Assembly: GCA_015499985.1 (NCBI GenBank)
Contig: JAAAUF010000176.1
Span: 1-45,786 of the forward strand
Length of the DNA: 45,786 nt
Origin: Haplosporangium gracile
Lineage: Eukaryota > Mortierellomycota > Mortierellomycetes > Mortierellales > Mortierellaceae
Direction: 5' to 3'
The notes beneath the pieces were generated by a model that did not search any database, was not told the DNA's origin, and saw only the letters and a list, made by a program, of their open reading frames with translations. Numbering within the stretch: position 1 is the first letter of the stretch; each line of letters opens with the position of its first letter. This document shows, in pieces, positions 32,593 through 42,890 of this stretch. Position numbers and translations under genes: made by a program.

Positions 32593-33404
32593 TGACAAAG
32601 GGCGTCAGAGGCATACTTGGATAACGCATAACGTTTGAACGTTCAGTGTGTTTCTCCTTTCCTTCTCCACCTTCTGTAAAACAATAAATTCGAAAAAAAA
32701 ATTGTCGTAGTTCGACCTCCACACCTCCCACCACATGCTTGCTTCTGACTACCGACCTTTCTTCAACCGAAATATCTACTAAGTTCTCGTTGTCATCCTC
32801 TCCCTTTCAATCAGCGTTCTACTTACCCACGCGAAGATCATCTCGCCAGAGGAGGCGCCTCGATCAAAGGCAAAGACCTGAGCGGGTCAAACTGTGTCCA
32901 GAGCATAGGCGGATGGACCGGTGCCGCTCGTGCGACACGAGCATGATTTTTTCCATTTTCTTTCTCGACCCTCTGCTGGTATAGCCTAGTTTTACTGTCC
33001 TCATCAGTTCTTAGATACAACTTGGCATCCCAGAAAAAAACTGCAAAATCTTGACAGATTGAGAGAACTACATTTGTGCTGTTGTGCAGAATGATGGAGT
33101 TTGCAGATAAGAATGTTTGATTGTTTTTGCCTGTGTTCTTGTGCTCTTGGTAGTCTGAATGTTGATCTTGATCAAAAGATGAGACGATTAGGCATTTTTG
33201 TTAAAAATTGATCAAAGCCGTTGACGAGTTATGGGCGATCAATTGATTATTCCTGGTTTTTTTTTTTGTCTGTTCCCGAGAAGCAGTGTGTCTATTCTAT
33301 ATAAAAATAAGAGTTCTTTACATTCGCTCGTCATGATTTGTCCTCATTTTTATTTTATTGAAATCAACCCTATAGATTGGCGAAGAGGCGCACAAAAGTA
33401 AAAA
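32593..33404. other. Intergenic between the defensin-like gene and copy 10
   Basis: Apart from the polyadenylation signal nothing is recognised. It holds the convergent 3' ends of a plus-strand and a minus-strand gene. Confidence 0.5.
32683..32688 (+). terminator. Polyadenylation signal of the defensin-like gene
   Basis: AATAAA lies 91 nt after the stop codon and is followed within a few bases by an A-run, as expected for a fungal mRNA 3' end. This supports real transcription of the short gene. Confidence 0.5.
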
Positions 33405-35564
33405 TCAGAGTGCTGCAGTAGCGATCGCTTTCTTGTCCTCCTCTTCCTCTTTCTGGATGCGCCTCGAGGGCTTTTGCGAAGTAGTCTCTAAGGTACCGCA
33501 CTTGGGAGCCTGAGGCAGAAAGTTAGCTTGAGGGCGGTAGGCTGTGCTCGTTTCGATTTGCTTCATTTGGATCGACTTTGGCATCCAATTGAAAATGATG
33601 TATCTGAAGAGGCGTTCCCAGAGTGTCTATTCAATCAAATCAAATCACCGGGGTTAGAAACATGTATTTTTCTTTTTTTCTTTCTTTTCTCCCTCCTTCA
33701 AACATTGAGTGGCGCTTGGCCGACTTACATGTCCATAGATGAGTTTGGCACTCATATGCGACTGAGGGTATTGGTCTTTGATAGCATCGAATCGGTCTTC
33801 CTTGTAATCGCTCAATGCTCTCTCGATATTCTCAAGACTGGTTGGCTTGATGTCGTATAGATGGTTTGCAAGGATAATAGCATCTTGCATCGCGTTCACA
33901 GCACCAGCACCGCTGCTTGGGAGGAGCTAGAAGAGAAAAAAAAAAGGGACAAGTCAAGGGAATGTCAGAAAAAGATTGTATAAATTGAAATCTAGCTCAA
34001 TCCTTTGTCTCTGCTGCATTGTCCTCACCTTGTGGGCAGCTGTGGAAGGAGAGAAATGGGGAGTAGCGAAAGAATACTTATGTTAGTTTGGTATGTGGCA
34101 ACAAAGTAAGAAATGAGGGTGAGAGACTCAATGAAAGCAAAAGTTACCATCGCCGATCAAAACGGTACGTCCATGGTTCCATGTATCGAACAACATATCT
34201 TCAAAATAGACCTTGGAGACCCGCTCAATAGGAGTAGCATCGAACAAGTCTCCCAACGTGCCGTAGGGGGTCTTGAAGTGGCGAATAGAGTTCATCATCT
34301 TGTTGTTTTGTTGAGGCACCCAGTCCGACGTTTTGAACTGCTCATCAGCCTCGTCGGTGATTCCCAGCTGAATAATGACGTTCCAGCAGATTCGGTTTCC
34401 AGGTACAGTAAAAGTCACCCACTAGAAAAAAAAACTGGAATTAGGACAAGGCACATTGGTTACTTTATTTTTTTGTTGTTAAACCCAATTAGCGTTAAAA
34501 CTTACAGTGTAGGGAGTGTCTTTGTCACCAATGACATAGTAACTCTCAGAGTCTTCCTTCAAGACACCAGGATATTTCGCAGGATCAAGAGCATCAGTCG
34601 TGCCCACCAACGAAATATACCCTCTGGGCATCTCCTTGCTGTCGGACGTGGGGAGGAGTCCTTGCTTGTCCAAAACCTTATGGAGGTGCTTCCGAACAGC
34701 ACTGTGAGCACCATCTGCTCCGACAAGAATGTCACCACGAGCAGTAGTGTTGTCAGTAAAAGCAAGAGTAATGCTGTCGTTATCGTGCTCAAAAGACACA
34801 ATCTTTTTTGACATATGCATTTTCTCTGAGGGAATTTGCTTTAACAGCAGGTCATGTAACTCGGGACGGGCGAACAAGATGCGATCATAACCAATGCTAA
34901 CAGAGAATAATTTCGGTACCAAAAAAAAATATTTTAACTTCGCGTGAGAAATAAAAACAAGGTCATTTCTCGACCAAAAACAAAAGAACACAAAGACGAC
35001 TTACACATCGGCCGAAGCAGGAACTGCTTCGCCAATGACCTTCAACTTATCCGTGTATAAAGTTGCGATACGCGCTGGTTTCGAAAACGACAATAATTCA
35101 TCCAATAGACCCAATTGCTCAAAAGCGGGTAAAACGTTAGGGGTCTATGTGTAAAAGATGATGTGAGTAAGGAATCATGTCAATTGAAAAACACATCAGG
35201 TTCCTTGTTATATCTTTCATTCAATTGATGATGCTGGATTAGTATTGTTACCAGACACATAATAGACCCTAGATTGCGAACGAGAAATAAAACAAAAGAA
35301 ACGGGTCAATTAAGTGCTATGTGACTGTATGAAGTGGCTTAGACCCTTATGATGGACAAGAGATGCCTACTCACCGAGAGGCTTTGGCTCGGCAGAACGC
35401 TCGAAAATCTCATAAGGTATACCAGCTCTCTCCAGGAGAGCACCCAGGAAAAGTCCACCCAGACCAGCACCAGCAATAAGCACACGGGGTGGCCTGTCAG
35501 TCACCAGTGGAGGGAGGTCACTTCCTGAGGGATTGGGCGCGGCTGACTCAGTAACGATACTCAT
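33405..35564 (-). CDS. FAD-dependent monooxygenase, array copy 10 (intact, 8 exons)
   Basis: Predicted 480 aa. Exons: 35375-35564, 35252-35268, 35005-35144, 34506-34896, 34148-34421, 34029-34039, 33729-33926, 33405-33626. GAGLGG in exon 1, GDILVGADGAHSAVRK in exon 4, GSIMCL from exon 2 and GDAAH across exons 5 and 6 are intact. Exon 4 carries EHDNDSITLAFTD where most copies have QQNHEGVMLRFSD; copy 12 is similar (DQDQNGVTLTFED), suggesting a 10/12 kinship there. The tail is QKEEEEDKKAIATAAL. No lesion was seen. Confidence 0.9.
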
Positions 35565-35774
35565 ATTTGCAAGCCAAGGAAGTGGCGCCGGGGACAGTCG
35601 TCTTGACGGAGAACAGAGAAAGAGGAGAAAGTGATGGAATGTGTTGGGGATGAGAAATGAATGAACGAGATGAAAGTGGAAAAATAAGATGAGGCAGAAG
35701 GATGTTCTCTCCATCCTTCCTTTCTTTCCCCCCTACCTCCCTTCTCTATTTCCTTCTCCCGACCGTTACACAAC
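35565..35774 (-). promoter_or_regulatory. Upstream region of copy 10 with shared element
   Basis: GTTACACAAC is at 35765-35774, 201 nt from the ATG, with one mismatch to the common form. Pyrimidine-rich plus-strand DNA precedes it and a T-rich stretch follows. The second block is not recognisable. Confidence 0.5.
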
Positions 35775-36166
35775 AATAGGATTTTTTATTTTCCCTCTGT
35801 CCCATTGAGATAGTTATCAATCCTGTTTGTTGTGTGGTGTTTTTTTTTGTGGGGAGAACAAATGGGAGAGTATCATAGCTGAAAAGTAAGGTAAAAGGCT
35901 GAAAGACTAGAAGACTTGCATCGGCGATCGATGTGGCATGTATCTTTACAACCTATTTGTTATGTCTGTTGACGACTATGTTCGGTCATGCAAGTTTCAC
36001 CGCATTGTGTCAACTCTCCCACTTTTCTTCTCATTTTTCATAGCGGGCGTGAGGTCAAAAACAGTCAAATTTGGAAGGAGAGTCTCCGCATTGTATATGT
36101 AGAAAGCACACACATTTAATTGCATGGTCGAAAAGGGGTTGGACACATCGGCACCCAAGCTGATTA
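35775..36166. other. Intergenic, nothing recognised
   Basis: It lies between the copy 10 promoter and the copy 11 stop codon. No relic or shared word was found. Confidence 0.5.
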
Positions 36167-38408
36167 TCAAAGAGCGGTGGCAGGAGCAGCCTGCTTCCTA
36201 GACATTTCTTCCTTCTCTCTCTGAATACGCTTGGAAGGCTGTTGAGGGATCGTCTCCATTGTGCCGCGTTTGGGCGCTGGGGGCAGAAAATTTACCTGTG
36301 GGCGGTATGCGGTGTCTTTCAGGAGTTGCTTCATCTGCATTGACTTGGGCATCCAATTGAACACGACTTGTCGTAGTGCTCGTTCCGAGAACGTCTATAA
36401 AAATGGTAATGGAATCGAGAACAAAATAAGGTTTCAGCTTCTTCATCGCATTTGTTGCATAGAGAAAGAAAGTAAAGAAAATAATCTCGCAGGCAAAAGT
36501 CAACTTACATGTCCGTAGATGAGCTTTGCGGCAATGTACGATTGTGGATATTGGTCCTTGATAGCGTCGAAGCGCTCCTCCTTGTAATCACATAACGCCT
36601 TCTTTATGTTCTCAAAACTCGTGGGCTTGATGTCATAGATGTGGTTGGCGAGGAGAACGGCGTCCTGCATGGCGTTCACTGCTCCTGCGCCACTGCTTGG
36701 GAGAAGCTGTAGGGAAAAAAAATGGGAGGTCAAATAATTGATTGCTAGATGAGTTTGAGGGGTCCATTGCGTCGATACACTTTTTTCTCGACTGGTATTC
36801 CTGTCCTTACCTTATGTGCAGCTACAGGAGAGAAACGAGGACACAAGTAAAAAACGGGGAGGGGAGATTAGTTCACAGAGCTACAATAAGAACATATTTC
36901 ACACGTTGGCACAAGTCTCTTGAAAAAATGTGCATACCATCACCAATCAAGACTGTCCTTCCATGGTTCCACGTCTCAAAGAGCATGTCCTCAAAGTAGA
37001 CCTTGGATACGCGCTCGATGGGTGTGACATCAAAAAGATCGCCCATGGTGCCGTAGGGTGTCTTGAAATGACGGATCGAGTCAAGCATCTTTTGGTTCTG
37101 CTGAGGGACCCAGTCTGACGACTTGAATTGTTCGTCTGCGATTTCTGCTATCCCGATTTGAATAATGACGCTCCAGCAGATCTTGTTTCCTGGGACGAAG
37201 AATGTCACCCACTATTAAGAACAGAGCGTGCGATAATTAGAGATGCGATTAGTTAAGTGAATGGTGACAGACAAATAGCATGCCCTTCAGCGAGGTAGCC
37301 ATGTGTTGCAACTTACAGTATAGGGCGTCTTCTTATCGCCAACAATGTAATAACTCTCTGAATCCTCGTCCAATGCTCCCGGGTACTTGACAGGATCCAA
37401 AGCGTCCGTTGTACCAACTAGGGAGATGTACCCTTTACTCATAGCTTTGGTATCTCCCTTAGGGAGAAGCCCCTGTTTGTCCAGTGTCTTGTGCAAGTGT
37501 TGTCGAACGGCACTATGTGCTCCATCAGCTCCGACAAGGATATCGCCGTGGATGGTGGTATTGTCGCTAAAGCGGAGCATCACGCCCTCGTGGTTTTGTT
37601 GAAAAGAAAAGACTTTCTTGGAGAAGTGGATCTTATGTGGCGGAATGAGTTTGTACAGCATGTTGTACAACTCTGGGCGGGCCATCAATATGCGATCATA
37701 CCCTACACTACAACAGAGGGTAAGTAAAAATGTAAATAATTCGGATTACTTGGTCCCTTGTGTTTATGTTGCACCAAAAAAAAAAAAAACTTTCCGCGAC
37801 TTACGTATCGGTCGTCAAAGTACTGGTCTTGCCAATGATCTTAAGGTCCCCCGTAAAGAAGGTGTTCCTCAGGGCGGGTTTCGAGAACGACATCAACTCT
37901 TCGTAGAGACCCAATTGTTCGAATGCAGGTAGGATATTGGGAGACTATGAGAAAAAAAGAGAAAGAAACGAAGGGGTTGCTGTTAGCGTACGAGACATAC
38001 ATTATGCCAAACTGAGTACAAGAAAAGAGTAGCATGGATTTACCAGACAGATGATGGACCCTGCAACAAATGAAAAAAGAAAGGGGAGGAAGGAGAAGGG
38101 AGAAGAGTGTAGACAAAATTAGTAAACTAGAAGTTCCTTCCGCTTCGGTGCGCGAATATACGCCCGACGTCGCTATATTGTACCACTCCGTGTTATGTAC
38201 CCAGGGGTCGGATCTCGGACGACCGCTCAAAGATCTCATATGGAATCCCTGCCCTTTCGAGAAAGATGCCAAGAAAAAGTCCTCCAAGGCCTGCGCCAGC
38301 AATTAGGACGCGGGGAGGGTCATCTGTCACCAGTGGAGGGAGGTCGCTGCCCTTGAAGCCGACTGTGGGGAGTGACTTGTGAGACTTGTTATCACTTGGG
38401 GCGCTCAT
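36167..38408 (-). CDS. FAD-dependent monooxygenase, array copy 11 (intact, 8 exons)
   Basis: Predicted 488 aa, the longest copy. Exons: 38201-38408, 38044-38060, 37805-37944, 37317-37707, 36938-37211, 36811-36821, 36509-36706, 36167-36394. GAGLGG in exon 1 and GDILVGADGAHSAVRQ in exon 4 are intact. Exon 2 reads GSIICL, with Ile for the usual Met. Exon 4 begins VGYDR and its second motif is ILMARPELY instead of ILFARPELY. GDAAH is completed by exon 6 (CTGCACATAAG). The tail is QREKEEMSRKQAAPATAL. Exon 3 and the exon 3/4 junction (TT-V-GYDR) match copy 12, its probable sister. Confidence 0.9.
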
Positions 38409-38690
38409 TTTATTATGAATGCAAGGTAGAGGAAGGGCAAGTGAGGGAGAAGGGGGAGACGAATGAGTGAAGTGGAGGAAGTGAATGAATGAGAAAAGAG
38501 AGAAAAGAAAGAAAAAAGGAATGGAGATGAAGGCGCGAGAGGAGGCCGCATGAGTCGAAGAGGAAAACTGAGGCTCTCTCTTCTCCCTCTTCCTTCTTCC
38601 TCCCTTCTCGTTCCTCCTCCTCACTTCTCTCGTCTTCATTTCATTCTTTGTGTCTTGTCTGTCTTCATCCCCCCAACAAGGTTACACAGT
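38409..38690 (-). promoter_or_regulatory. Upstream region of copy 11 with shared element
   Basis: GTTACACAGT is at 38681-38690, 273 nt from the ATG. A long CT-rich plus-strand block (about 38575-38660) lies just before it. No second block was recognised. Confidence 0.5.
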
Positions 38691-39599
38691 AGTGGATATT
38701 TGTAAACAGATGGTCTTGGACCTGGACTAAATAACAAACAAAGACGGGGAGCCCTCTTTGGAGCGACAGAGAGAGAGACGGAGAACAAATATGGCCAAAA
38801 GCGATCGCTTTCTGTGTCCCGGATCTAGAAGGATGAGGAAGGAGTGAGAGTTCAAGTAGAATCGGAGAGCTCATTGATGGTTGAGGCCTTGATTGGATCC
38901 CAGTGACAGCATAGAACATCTCTGTTGCCCTTGATGTCTTCGCATACGAGTAATCAGCCGATAATGGACAGATAATAATAAAGTGCTTCAAGCCATTCTC
39001 TCTCTTTTCCATTCCGCTTAACATATATTAACCTGAGAGGCCAGACTCGGTTTTGAAGTCCAACAAAGTAGCCAGCCACCTCTCCTTCTCCCAATGTGAG
39101 AGCCCATGAGAAAAAACTATCATCATGCCACGAGAACATCGTTTTAGGCGCAAGAGAGCGTATGAGAGCAGAGAGTGGTTTTATCTTCAGCTGTCCTTGT
39201 CTGTGGCGTTGACTAAACCCATGTTGCTCGTATTTAGCCCTGAAGATCTCGTTTACTGAAAGGGGTGCGAGAGGCAGGTAGTCTTTCATTGGAGCGTAAC
39301 TGGGAGAATGAGTGGAAATTGAAAGATCGGGAGGTGAAACGAATAGACATTTTTAGTATCGAGTGACGATAGCAACTGAACAGTGTGTGATTGTTCTCTG
39401 ATTGTTCCTGGCGATTAGGTACCTTTCGAACACGAACTGGCAAAGTCACACAATGAAACAGGCGTAGAAAAATGACCACAACTACACATACATATATACC
39501 CAATTTAATTAGTCTTTATTACGTACAACACTGTATCGAAGGTAAGACGTTTGCAAGGTGGGCAGGGGATGGTATGGCACCACTTTGTCGACCGTTGTT
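38691..39599. other. Intergenic, no recognised gene
   Basis: Two minus-strand reading frames (38665-39024 and 39234-39503) lack family motifs, good start contexts and recognisable domains. Nothing else is supported. Confidence 0.45.
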
Positions 39600-39930
39600 C
39601 TTTTTAACCAGCTTGCTCTTTGACGGCTGCTGAGGGATCGAACAGTAGTAGAAGAGCTGAGACAGAAATGACAAACAGGTTGTTTCCTCCGACATGTTAG
39701 TGAAATGTTACACGATGCATTCTTTTGCTTGCAAAAAACCTCCCCCCCCTCCCCCCCTCCAAAAAAAAAATTAAAAAAAAAAATGAAAATGATGATGTTT
39801 TCTGTCCTTTCTTCAGCGAGGTTTCTCTTTGGGAAATGACAACCTCAGACTGATTGACGAGTATGAGACCGATAAGAGTTAGTATGCGGCAGTTAAGCAA
39901 TGACCAATTATTCCTGAACTGATTCTACTA
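39600..39930 (-). pseudogene. Collapsed array copy, relic R4
   Basis: On the minus strand about 39606-39642 reads SIPQQPSK followed by KLV and TAA. This matches the IPQQPSKR segment of exon 8 in copies 11 and 12. To its right are GACAAACAGGTTGTTTCC, TCCGACATG, GTTACACGATGC (39707-39718, a form of the shared element) and CTTGCAAAA. A C8-T-C7 and A-rich tract follow. Last is the block ending TAAGCAATGACCAATTATTC near 39912, shared with R1 and R3. All other exons are absent. Confidence 0.5.
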
Positions 39931-39999
39931 CTGAATCTCAAGCTGGTTCTCGTAACAATCATGAAACTGCCCTTTATTTTCGAGAAAAAAATCAGTAAA

Positions 40000-42201
40000 T
40001 TAGAGGGCGGCGACGTTCTTTGTCTTCGCATCTTCCTCCTCCTTCTTCATTTGTACGCGCTTTGACGGCTGCTGGGGGGTAATGTCCATAGTACCGCGCT
40101 TTGGTGCTTGAGGCAAAAAGTTGGCCTGGGGGCGGTAGGCAGTGTCCTTGAGGAGCTGCTTCATCTGCAAAGATTTGGGAAGCCAGTTGAACACAATATG
40201 TCTGAGGATCCTTTCCCACAATGTCTAATTACCAACAAAATAAAACTGAGTATTATGCACATGCCCAATCATGTCATCTACTTCATTTTTTTCTCTACTT
40301 CCAAAAGAAGAGCGCAGACTTGTGATCAACTTACATGTCCATAAATAAGCTTGGCGGCCATGTGTGACTGAGGGTATTGGTCCACGATGGCATCGAACCG
40401 TTCGGCCTTGTAGTCACTCAATGCAGTTTTGATGTTTTCGTGACTGGTGGGCTTGATATCGTACAGGTGATTGGCGAGGAGGACAGCGTCTTGCATCGCG
40501 TTAACCGCACCGGAGCCACTGCTTGGGAGAATCTGAGACGAAGAAGAGGAGACGACAAAGAGGTGATATTAGAATTGAGATAATAAAAAAAAGAAAATGT
40601 ACCTGATATTTTTATGCTGCAGAAGTGTTACCTTGTGGGCGGCTTGAGAAAAAAACAATCAAGAGTGAAAAATGAAAAATAATATGAGTTTGTTGGAAAA
40701 AAATATCGACGATACATGCAAATAGCATATGTGACACATAAAGAAGACAAGACAAGTAACAGGTACCATCGCCGATCAAGACCGTTCGTCCATGATTCCA
40801 GGTATGAAACAACTGGTCCTCAAAGTAAACCTTGGACACGCGCTCAATGGGCGTGACATCGAAGAGGTCACCAATGGTGCCGTAAGGTGTCTTGAAGTGG
40901 CGAATTGAGTCCATCATCCGCTTGTTCTGCTCCTGAGGGACCCAGTCCGACGACTTGAACTGTTCGTCCGCTGTCGCATCAATCCCGAGTTGAACAATCA
41001 CAGACCAGCAGATCTTGTTGCCGGGCACGGCGAATGTAACCCACTATTGAAGCAGTCAGAATTGTACATGCGTTAGATTCCAGGATGGTTATATTGTGTT
41101 TAGTGTGAACAATGGTATTGTAGCAACTTACAGTGTACGGCGTCTTCTTGTCTCCAATGATATAGAAACTCTCCGAGTCCTGCTCCAAGACCCCGGGGTA
41201 TTTGACAGGGTCCAATGCATTGGTCGTTCCCACGAGAGATATGTAACCTTTATTCATCTCCTGGGTGTCCTCTTTAGGCAACAATCCTTGCTTGACCAAT
41301 GTCGTGAAGAGGTGCTTGCGAACTGCGCTATGAGCGCCATCCGCCCCTACAAGAATATCCCCGCGGGCAGTCGTGTTGTCTTCAAAGGTCAAGGTAACAC
41401 CGTTTTGGTCTTGGTCGAACGAGACAATTTTCTTTGACAGATGGATCTTGGTCGATGGTATCTTCATGGACAACATGGCGCTCAACTCTGGTCGGGCGAA
41501 CAAAATACGATCGTACCCAACCCTAATTAGGACAGAAGAGGAACGGGTGTCCAATTTAGAGTCCGCTTTTTTTGTCCCTGCTTCTCCCTTTTATTTCGCC
41601 AACAAGACCGTAACAGGAACAAAAAGCACATAGACACACCAGGCATACAACTTACGTCTCGGTCGTCAAAGTCGAGGTCTTGCCAATAATGTCGAGTTCG
41701 CCCGTGAAGAAAGTATTCCTAAGAGCTGGCTTCGAGAACGACATCAGCTCCTCATAGAGTCCCAGTTGCTCGAACGCAGGCAGGATATTGGGAGACTAAG
41801 ATAGAGGACGAGAAAAAGGAAGGAAGCCGTCAGCGTGTGTGAGTTTGGTAACAGAATCGACATCGAAAAGGATGAAAAAGAGCCAACACTTTTTCTTACC
41901 AAGCAGATGATGGAGCCTACGACAAGAGAGGAAAGAGGAGCAAGGGGCGCGAAAAGTATAGTGTTAGTCCCAGAAACGTGCTTCATGTTCTCGCGGTTGA
42001 ACCTTTCTTGTGCATATTAACATCGCGACGCGAATTACCCAAGGGCCTCATCTCCGTAGAACGTTCAAAGATCTCGTAAGGGATGCCCGCCCTCTCGAGG
42101 AGAATACCAAGGAAAAGGCCTCCCAGACCGGCGCCAGCAATTAGAACACGGGGAGGCCCGTTGCTCGTCGTTGTAGTGCTTCCTTCAATGGTTGAGCTCA
42201 T
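40000..42201 (-). CDS. FAD-dependent monooxygenase, array copy 12 (intact, 8 exons)
   Basis: Predicted 473 aa. Exons: 42039-42201, 41900-41916, 41656-41795, 41132-41522, 40767-41043, 40632-40642, 40335-40532, 40000-40224. The N-terminus is short and lacks the FKGSDLPPLVTD segment found in most copies, so GAGLGG comes early (about residue 23). GDILVGADGAHSAVRK in exon 4 and GDAAH are intact. Exon 5 has one extra codon (VPQEQNK). Exon 6 (CCGCCCACAAG) uses an AAG acceptor. The tail is QMKKEEEDAKTKNVAAL, close to that of copy 4. Confidence 0.9.
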
Positions 42202-42450
42202 TTTTTTGGTACTAAAGTGGTGGTATGTCGAACTGCAAAGTGATGGAGGGAAAGGTGAGAGGGAGTGTCAATGAGGGGAAAGGTGAAGGTCGGCGAATGG
42301 AAGGAGAGGTGGATGAGGAGAAGGAAGAGAGATGATGAATGAACCAGTGGAATGACTCGAGAGATGAGGTGGACTGGTGTTCTTCTTTCCATCTTGTCCC
42401 CTTCTTCCTCACACTCGTCGTCGTCCTTGTTTCTCTCCCATTGTTACACG
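42202..42450 (-). promoter_or_regulatory. Upstream region of copy 12 with shared element
   Basis: GTTACACG is at 42443-42450, 242 nt from the ATG, at the end of a CT-rich plus-strand block. It is a weak match (the last two bases differ) and has no second block. Confidence 0.4.
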
Positions 42451-42890
42451 GGCACAAGAAATGTAATTTTTTGTTTGTTGTTTTGCCTTGGATTGGCATA
42501 TGCATAGATGCAGAACGAGAGCCTTTTCTCTTTTCTTTCTTCCTTCCTTCCTTCCACTTTTCCAAACTACTCAATCCTGTTTGTGGCGTACTTATCCTTC
42601 GGCCCGAAACTAAAGACAACAACAGACTAAAAAGGAGTTGAAATCAGCCAGCCACGGCTGGAGAACGAAGTACCAGGCAAGGTGGCGCCCCAAACTGGCC
42701 ATGGTCATCATTGCCTGTGTTTTGTGTTTTTTTGCACCCAGTCCTTTGAACGGTCATGCAAGGTTTACACATAGTTCGATTTTTTTTTCTAGTAGCAAGA
42801 AAAAAGGAGTGCCCGCAAGTTGAATTATATTAAGTCTAACGAGAAACGACTTCACTGGCAAACCTTGTTCTTGGCAGCCTCCTCTTCCGT
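42451..42890. other. Intergenic, nothing recognised
   Basis: It lies between the copy 12 promoter and the copy 13 stop codon. Bases 42836-42890 are former exon 8 tail of copy 13, now untranslated because of an in-frame TGA. Confidence 0.5.

Noticed and set aside
38665..39503. Two minus-strand frames between copies 11 and 12
   Set aside because: No motif or coding signature was seen. One overlaps the copy 11 promoter element.
42652..42665. CCAGCC-AC-GGCTGG inverted repeat as a terminator or regulatory hairpin
   Set aside because: A 6-bp stem occurs by chance at this scale, and nuclear fungal genes do not use such terminators.
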